Source of the DNA: Paenibacillus koleovorans NBRC 103111
GTDB taxonomy: Bacteria; Bacillota; Bacilli; Paenibacillales; NBRC-103111
DNA length: 64,000 nucleotides
NCBI RefSeq assembly: GCF_004000845.1
Contig: NZ_BIMA01000010.1
Coordinates: 1 to 64,000 of the forward strand
Direction: 5' to 3'
Position numbers and translations under genes: made by a program. The stretch's first letter is position 1, and each line of letters begins with the position of its first letter. Of the stretch, positions 59,057-64,000 are shown piece after piece. The notes beneath the pieces were generated by a model, which did not search any database, had not been told where the DNA came from, and saw only the letters and a program-made list of their open reading frames with translations.

Positions 59057-61621
59057 ATGGAGAAGGGAAGAAGCTGGATGAAGCGTCGGTTAGTGCAACG
59101 TATGTTTACTGCGGCAGTCGTCATGGCGCTCGTGATGAGCCCGACGATGCCCGTGTTAGCGGATGGAGGAGAGGAGGCCGCCGTTCATGAGAAAATTGCG
59201 CAAGCCTCGTCCATCGGCTCCGTCTATATCGGCCCGAGCAGCTACTTCGAGCTGCTGCAGGCGAGTCTGGCACCGGGCGAGGAAGGCAGAGTCGTCACGT
59301 TCAAGATCAGGCTGCATAATGGAGGGACTGCCGACCTGTCGCTGATCGATTACTGGCTGCGTCTGCAGACGACGACGGGCCAGGAATTCGCCATCAACCT
59401 GCTGCCTCGGGACAAGGATAAAAATCGCGTTCCGGCGGGCGGCAATGAGGAGCTGACCTTCTACGCGAAGGTTGGGCCTACGACTTCTCTTCAGGATCTC
59501 GTCTTCCGCTTCATTCAATGGGACTTCTCTGCGCCTAGATTCGAACGCAGCCTGGGCCAAGTGTCGGTGCCGTGGGATTACAGCTTGCTGACGCAAGCGG
59601 ACGAGCGCCGAATCGTCGATGTAGGCGGGACGCGGCTGAAGACGGCGGTATCGCGTGTGACCGTAGGCCGCGGAGCCGAAGATTATTACGTGAGCCTGAC
59701 TTACCGGCTTGAGAACATCGGGAGCAAAAGCGCGACGCTGCCGGGTTATTCGTACGCCATCCGCACGTCGGAGGGGCTCTTGTACCCGCTGGACGGCTCG
59801 GGGGCGAAGGATCTGGCGATTTACCCGAGGGCGGCCAAGGAAGTTCGGCTGACGGGGACGATCCCCGTCGCTGTGCCGCAGGACGGCTGGGAGCTCGTCG
59901 TGACGGAGACGGAGCCGACGGCGAAGATCCAGCTGCCGGTCGCCTTCTATGTGCTGCCGGCCAGTACGACAGAGGACGTATCGGTCCCTACTGGCGGCAA
60001 GAAGGTCGTCGATGTGAACGGCCTCCCGCTCGCCCTCTCGATCGGTCGGGTATCGATGAGCAAGAATGACGTGAACTACAAGGCTACCGTTTATTTGCGC
60101 CTGGAGAACCAGGGCAATGAAGTCGCTCGAGTGCCCGGATATGCCTTTATCGTGCGCACCGGCGAAGGGCTGTCCTACCCGGCAACGGCGGCGGGAATGA
60201 GCAATTTGTCCATTCTTCCGCGCAGCGCCAAGGATGTGACGCTGAACGTCAGCATCCCGGTCGGCGTGGCGGCGGACAAGCTGGAGCTCGTCGTGAACTC
60301 GCCGACATCCGCCGGCAACGGCGGCGGCTCGGGCACGGGCGCCGCCGACTCGCGCTTCGAGTACCCGATCGCGGTATTCGAGCTGCCGAGTCCGACGACG
60401 AATGAGGGCCAGCTCGGCGGCACGAGCGAGTTCTCCAACAAGAGCGGCGTCTACGCCCTGACCTTCAACAGCATGCAGCGACTGCCTTGGGAGGAGACCG
60501 ACATCTTGAGCGCGGATCTGACACTGACGGGCAGAGGCAGCTCTTCCTTGCCGATCCCTGCGCTGAGCGGTTACTTCCTGCTGGACGGGGCGATTCAAGT
60601 GCCGGCCAAAATCGTACAGACGGATCGGCTCATCTCCTTGGCCAAGGATGGAGCAGTAAATCTGCAGCTCTATGGCTCGATTCCTTACACCTACGCTTAC
60701 TCCGATCTCAAGCTGATCGTGCAAGAGAAAGTGTCGGAGACGGAGACGAACGATCTCGCCGAGTTCAAGAACGAGGCCGACGCGATGACGATGCCGGTCA
60801 TCGCGACATCCGACACCCACACGATCGACGCGGTCGGACGTCAGGCGGGACTGAGCATCCGCAGCTCGCGAACGTACAGCGGTGTCGACTCCAGCCTGTT
60901 CACCGTACAGCTGAATGTGGAGAACCGCGAGAAACGGTTCACGAACGTGGGCAAGCTTGTCGGTTACTTCAAGACGAAGGACGATCTGATGTTCCCGGCC
61001 ACGATCTCCGAGGTGAAGAAGAAGATCAGTCCGATGGGCAAGGCCGTCTTGCAGGTGTCGGCGAATTTGCCAGCGGGGTTCGATACGGCGAGCATGCAGC
61101 TTATTCTCGGGGAAGGCGTGAAAGACGCCAGGCTCGCAGAAGGCGCGGATGCGCCGAACGCTTATGTCAATGCGGTCACCTTCAACATTCCAGGGGAAAG
61201 CAGTAAGGTGCAGGAGGGCTTCAACAGGCTCGACTTGTTCCCGTACACGCTCTCGATCGGCAAGCTGTCGTCGACAGCCGTGACGACGAGCCAGTTCGCG
61301 CTTTCGTTCGAATATACGCTTTCGAAGAACATGTTTGCGGAGTCGAGCGGGGAAGAGCATCAAGTCATCGTCGAGTTTTCCGACCCGGCTGGCGGCCTGT
61401 CCTTCTCCCAGACGTTGACCCTCGACAAATCCACCGACCCGGAAGCCGTCGGCAACCTGGCGGTCGGGCAATATACGAAGACGATACTCAAGAACGACCC
61501 GGCGCTGCTGGCGCGTCTTCCCTACTTGAGCAGCTACAAGATCAACGTGTACGACCAATTCCTCGGCCAAAAGAAGCTGATCGCTTCGCAGACGATCAAC
61601 TGGTTTGTAACGTCGGAATAA
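59057..61621 (+). CDS. Secreted protein with five Ig-like repeat domains
   Basis: About 854 residues. A signal peptide (about 8-35, ending PVLA) leads to five beta-sandwich units of roughly 150 residues. Units 1 and 2 share LENxG, PGYxYxIRTxEGLxYP and PRxAKxVxLxxxIP patterns; units 3-5 are more diverged (LSGYFLLDG, LVGYFKTKDDLMFPA). No sortase signal, SLH or enzyme motif is seen. Encoded last in the ABC operon, it may be the exported substrate or an external partner of the permease. The start ATG 59057 is chosen by GAGG spacing; ATG 59078 is possible. Confidence 0.7.
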   Translation: MEKGRSWMKRRLVQRMFTAAVVMALVMSPTMPVLADGGEEAAVHEKIAQASSIGSVYIGPSSYFELLQASLAPGEEGRVVTFKIRLHNGGTADLSLIDYWLRLQTTTGQEFAINLLPRDKDKNRVPAGGNEELTFYAKVGPTTSLQDLVFRFIQWDFSAPRFERSLGQVSVPWDYSLLTQADERRIVDVGGTRLKTAVSRVTVGRGAEDYYVSLTYRLENIGSKSATLPGYSYAIRTSEGLLYPLDGSGAKDLAIYPRAAKEVRLTGTIPVAVPQDGWELVVTETEPTAKIQLPVAFYVLPASTTEDVSVPTGGKKVVDVNGLPLALSIGRVSMSKNDVNYKATVYLRLENQGNEVARVPGYAFIVRTGEGLSYPATAAGMSNLSILPRSAKDVTLNVSIPVGVAADKLELVVNSPTSAGNGGGSGTGAADSRFEYPIAVFELPSPTTNEGQLGGTSEFSNKSGVYALTFNSMQRLPWEETDILSADLTLTGRGSSSLPIPALSGYFLLDGAIQVPAKIVQTDRLISLAKDGAVNLQLYGSIPYTYAYSDLKLIVQEKVSETETNDLAEFKNEADAMTMPVIATSDTHTIDAVGRQAGLSIRSSRTYSGVDSSLFTVQLNVENREKRFTNVGKLVGYFKTKDDLMFPATISEVKKKISPMGKAVLQVSANLPAGFDTASMQLILGEGVKDARLAEGADAPNAYVNAVTFNIPGESSKVQEGFNRLDLFPYTLSIGKLSSTAVTTSQFALSFEYTLSKNMFAESSGEEHQVIVEFSDPAGGLSFSQTLTLDKSTDPEAVGNLAVGQYTKTILKNDPALLARLPYLSSYKINVYDQFLGQKKLIASQTINWFVTSE

Positions 61622-61633
61622 TAACGACCTTAG

Positions 61634-61674
61634 AAAAACCGTCCGAAAGATCGAAGATCGCCGGACGGTTTTTT
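61634..61674. terminator. Bidirectional terminator between the ABC operon and sugE
   Basis: AAAAACCGTCCG (61634-61645) pairs with CGGACGGTTTTT (61662-61673). Confidence 0.92.
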
Positions 61675-61690
61675 GCTGCGCATACCTATT

Positions 61691-62014
61691 TTAGTGTCCT
61701 CCGGCCGTAACTTTCAGCCCCACGATGCCGGAGATGATCATCGCCATAAACAAGAATCGTGCGAAATCCCGCGGCTCTCCGAAAAGCACCATGCCGAGAA
61801 TGACGGTGCCGACGGCGCCGATTCCGGTCCAGACGGCGTAGCCGGTGCCGATTGGCAATGTTTTGAGCGCGAGCGACAGGAACAGGAAGCTGACAATCAT
61901 GCCCGCCCCGGTCCACACACTCGGCCATAGCCTCGTGAACCCATGCGTATATTTCAGTCCGACCGCCCACACAACCTCGAACAAGCCGGCGATGAACAAG
62001 TACAACCAAGCCAT
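61691..62014 (-). CDS. SMR-family transporter, SugE/Gdx type
   Basis: A 107-residue small multidrug resistance protein with four helices. Glu13 in [20 protein letters not shown] is the essential coupling residue, and the [14 protein letters not shown] stretch is typical of SugE/Gdx proteins, many of which export guanidinium. I chose the ATG giving MAWLYLF; a GTG nine bases upstream is possible. It is preceded by a TetR gene 70 bases upstream on the same strand, and no guanidine riboswitch is seen. The substrate may be guanidinium or quaternary ammonium compounds. Confidence 0.88.
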   Translation of the reverse strand: MAWLYLFIAGLFEVVWAVGLKYTHGFTRLWPSVWTGAGMIVSFLFLSLALKTLPIGTGYAVWTGIGAVGTVILGMVLFGEPRDFARFLFMAMIISGIVGLKVTAGGH

Positions 62015-62083
62015 TTTCCCCACACCCTTTATCTAGTCGATATCATTTAGCTTCTCACATCGAGCCCATACCACTCGTGCTGT

Positions 62084-62668
62084 TTATTGGGCGGCAATCC
62101 CGGCCCAATACAGCTTCCAAATGTCCGGCAGCCGCTTCCCGAACTCCTCTGCGCCGTAATAGTGCGTCTGGATAAACGTCCCGTCCATCAAACATAAGAA
62201 GGAGGCGATGAGCTGTTCCACATCGATCGACCGCAGCGTGCCATCCGCCACTCCCTCCTCGAACAGCGAGCTCAGCAGCCCGCGCAGCGACTGTTCGGCT
62301 TCCAGAAACCGCCCTTGAATCTCTTTGCGCATATAAGCAGGCGGGAAAAACAAGGACCGCTTCAGAAAGGTGCTCTTGACCTCGCTCAGCGTATAGTCCC
62401 CGCACGATTCTCGAATGACCGCGAACAGCCGCTCCTCCAGGCTCGAATGTCCGGCAGCTTCTATCGCCACCCGCAGATGCTCCGTATGCTCTCTGGCGAT
62501 ATCGTCGAACAGCTCCATGAACAGCGTCTCCTTACTGTCGATATGCGCATAGAGGGAAGGGGTCTTGATGCCGACGGCCTTGGCAATTTCCGACAGAGCC
62601 GTCCCGTCGTATCCTTGCAGCGCGAACAGGCGAATGGCTTCTGACTTAATCGTCTGACTTGGCGGCAT
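62084..62668 (-). CDS. TetR-family transcriptional repressor
   Basis: A 194-residue TetR protein. The N-terminal helix-turn-helix is AIRLFALQGYDGTALSEIAK, continuing to TPSLYAHIDSKETLFMELF. The ligand domain occupies the rest. GAGGTAG precedes ATG. It lies directly upstream of sugE in the same direction and just downstream of a CTAACG/CGTTAG palindrome, so it probably represses the tetR-sugE operon and responds to the exporter substrate. Confidence 0.88.
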   Translation of the reverse strand: MPPSQTIKSEAIRLFALQGYDGTALSEIAKAVGIKTPSLYAHIDSKETLFMELFDDIAREHTEHLRVAIEAAGHSSLEERLFAVIRESCGDYTLSEVKSTFLKRSLFFPPAYMRKEIQGRFLEAEQSLRGLLSSLFEEGVADGTLRSIDVEQLIASFLCLMDGTFIQTHYYGAEEFGKRLPDIWKLYWAGIAAQ

Positions 62669-62696
62669 ATTGCTACCTCATGCTCCTTTCATTAAC

Positions 62697-62710
62697 CTAA
62701 CGAACGTTAG
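62697..62710. promoter_or_regulatory. TetR-type operator
   Basis: A CTAACG-AA-CGTTAG perfect dyad lies 29 bases upstream of the TetR start, within TTAACCTAACGAACGTTAG; the sequence is typical of TetR-family self-operators. Confidence 0.7.
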
Positions 62711-62824
62711 TTAGAATTTATTCTGTTTATTATAGTTCCTCAGCGCCAATTTGACAATACCCGGATTATCGAGCGTCCGGAACGGTTAGACTGAGTAGGG
62801 TGTGGGAAAGGGGAGATGGATTGC

Positions 62825-63055
62825 ATGGCGAATAAAAGCGAGGATTTGATCAAATACATTACCGAGCAGGTCGTTACGTATATCGATACGCCGGCCGAAG
62901 TGCGTAAGGAGACGAGGAAAGCGCAAAAGGACACACGCGAGCCGTGGGTCAGCCGCTGGTTCGGACAAGTGCCTTACGCAATTTCGCTCTGGCTGACTGA
63001 CTGGAGGAGCCGCCGGCAGGCAAAAAAAAGGACACCCTCGCATGAGAAGCGTTGA
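62825..63055 (+). CDS. YqzE-like small protein
   Basis: A 76-residue protein with DLIKYITEQVVTYIDTPAEV, a Lys/Glu-rich middle and WVSRWFGQVPYAISLWLTDW, matching the YqzE family of Bacillales, which in B. subtilis lies at the end of the comG competence operon. The function is unknown. AAGGGGAG is nine bases before ATG 62825. It is not next to competence genes here, and the end of the gene overlaps the terminator of the convergent gene. Confidence 0.75.
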   Translation: MANKSEDLIKYITEQVVTYIDTPAEVRKETRKAQKDTREPWVSRWFGQVPYAISLWLTDWRSRRQAKKRTPSHEKR

Positions 63056-63062
63056 GGGTGCC
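63022..63062 (-). terminator. Terminator of the gene ending at 63099
   Basis: GGCACCCTCAAC and GAGGGTGTCC (minus strand, 63062-63030) form the stem, followed by eight T (complement of 63022-63029). Confidence 0.85.
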
Positions 63063-63098
63063 AAAGTATATATAAAAGAGGAGGAGAAATACCGAAAG

Positions 63099-64000
63099 TT
63101 AGGGGAGGTGAAACGTGCCGAACCGCTTAAGCTCCTCGAGCGGCATGTACCTGGAGCCATCCTGCTCCAGCCGTACGAAGGCGCTCTGGTCGTTCCATGG
63201 CACGACACCCGTGACGGCAAACGGTGCAAGCACCGCGCGGTCGTACAGATCGCCTCGGTAAGTGATCGCCGTATCCGGACCGGAATCCATGGCGAGCGTC
63301 AGATCGTTCACATTGTTAACGTTGAGCGGTGAACCGCCGGTAAGCCAATACGTATTGTGGAACGGATCGAAGATCGGCCATTCCCGGGCTGCCGTTGGCT
63401 GCAGCCCGTCAGTAAGCTTAGGCAGACCCAAGCTAGGCGAGGCCTCGGTTGCTGCGCTCGGATTTGTAAGCGATTTCAGCGATTCTATGTTCCGCTTCGA
63501 CAGAGGCAGCTGCTCACCGGTTTTCGCATCCACGTAAATCGACTCTTCCGAGTCGGCGTTCAGCCGCCAGACGGCATGCAGCGAACTGAGATACAATCGT
63601 TCCAACGTGAATCCTGGCTGTGCGACAAAAGCTACCAATGACATCGTATCGGGTATAAGGGCAAGCTGTACCAACGTGCGATACAGCGTCTGTAAGCTGA
63701 ATAAAGGACTTGAGCCGATGCCGTATTCCGCTAATACCAGACTGCCGTCCGAAGCGGAGCTGACGACCAAGTAGCCAATCTCATTGCCGTTCTCTTGTAG
63801 CAGCACAACCCATCCGTGCAGACCGGGTCCAAGCGGGAAGCGGTTCCAAGTTGCTCGGGACCAAGTATCGAAGCCGGTTTGTGCGGACAGCTTGTCGACC
63901 CAAGCCTGGATCTGACGATCCAGTTCGGAGGAAGCGGTCGCAGCGGCGATTGCCGTTGCCGGCACACCAACCGTCGTCGTTACCGCAGAGCCCGATTCCG
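63099..64000 (-). CDS. Unknown protein, 5' part beyond the window
   Basis: An open frame of 300 codons that runs off the window end with no stop upstream. The visible part has an Ala/Thr/Ser-rich segment (PATAIAAATASSELDRQIQ), an alpha/beta region (WVVLLQENGNEIGYLVVSSASDGS) and a later PYxNTYWLTG-like region (IFDPFHNTYWLTGGSPLNV). It contains no recognised catalytic motif. A GTG at 63965 could be an internal start but lacks a ribosome site, so the real start probably lies outside. It may be exported, but the signal region is not visible. Confidence 0.6.
   Translation of the reverse strand, partial: ESGSAVTTTVGVPATAIAAATASSELDRQIQAWVDKLSAQTGFDTWSRATWNRFPLGPGLHGWVVLLQENGNEIGYLVVSSASDGSLVLAEYGIGSSPLFSLQTLYRTLVQLALIPDTMSLVAFVAQPGFTLERLYLSSLHAVWRLNADSEESIYVDAKTGEQLPLSKRNIESLKSLTNPSAATEASPSLGLPKLTDGLQPTAAREWPIFDPFHNTYWLTGGSPLNVNNVNDLTLAMDSGPDTAITYRGDLYDRAVLAPFAVTGVVPWNDQSAFVRLEQDGSRYMPLEELKRFGTFHLP

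Noticed and set aside
59156-61570. Minus-strand frame of 804 codons opposite the five-domain secreted protein
   Set aside because: Shadow frame of a GC-rich gene; Arg-rich composition and no ribosome site.

Overview
The window looks like chromosomal DNA of a GC-rich member of the Paenibacillaceae (Paenibacillus, Cohnella or a relative). The signs are Bacillales gene types (tagO, xpt, a ykvI-like carrier, a yqzE-like gene, the tiny cydS subunit), Gram-positive ribosome binding sites with frequent GTG/TTG starts, many CUT1-type sugar ABC importers, and a YesM/YesN-type two-component pair. No phage or plasmid backbone is visible. All assignments come from reading the sequence; no database search was run.

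Layout. 0.4-5 kb: tagO, then an ECF sigma gene behind its own ECF-type promoter, translationally coupled to a membrane protein whose outer part is a sugar-binding-protein fold, followed by a lipoprotein paralogue of that part. 5-12 kb: housekeeping genes (two transporters, DedA, a lipoprotein, xanthine phosphoribosyltransferase, CbiZ) and a tRNA-Leu(CAG). 12.3-32.9 kb: a large organosulfur/sugar locus, described below. 33-35 kb: hflKC and a second, identical tRNA-Leu(CAG). The two tRNA copies flank about 23 kb as direct repeats.

35-40 kb is a decayed accessory zone: a flavodoxin and MarR gene, a dead MFS gene, a truncated aspartyl protease, an internally deleted IS21-family element with a 22-bp periodic end array, a possible abortive-infection gene fragment and a RelE/Phd toxin-antitoxin pair. 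40.3-43.5 kb: cytochrome bd operon (a 43-residue membrane peptide, cydA, cydB, cydS) under a Rex-like box. 43.7-45.7 kb: a GHL6-type glycosidase. 45.8-48.8 kb: a c-di-GMP riboswitch plus terminator upstream of HD-GYP, an unknown protein, CBS-GGDEF and DUF1361. 48.8-52.9 kb: sensor kinase and AraC-type response regulator, the latter with a long Gln/Ser/Leu repeat tract. 53.4-61.6 kb: a MacAB-like ABC operon with two ATPases, an adaptor lipoprotein, a two-domain FtsX permease and a five-domain secreted protein. 61.7-64 kb: TetR-SugE/Gdx, YqzE, and a gene cut by the window edge.

Main hypothesis. The 12.3-32.9 kb locus joins genes not usually seen together: an MsmX-like ATPase, two binding proteins and two pairs of CUT1 permeases, an NHL-TPR-Yip1 membrane protein and a membrane-anchored DUF5696-like TIM-barrel protein. 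Around these lie two flavin-dependent monooxygenases of the SsuD and NtaA/DszA types, an aldo-keto reductase, a nitroreductase/flavin reductase, an FAD oxidoreductase and cysteine synthase. The simplest reading is import and cleavage of a sulfonated or sulfated glycoside, oxidative release of sulfite, reduction of the resulting aldehyde and assimilation of the sulfur. This resembles in outline the Agrobacterium sulfoquinovose monooxygenase (sulfo-SMO) pathway, but with different parts. The substrate is inference.
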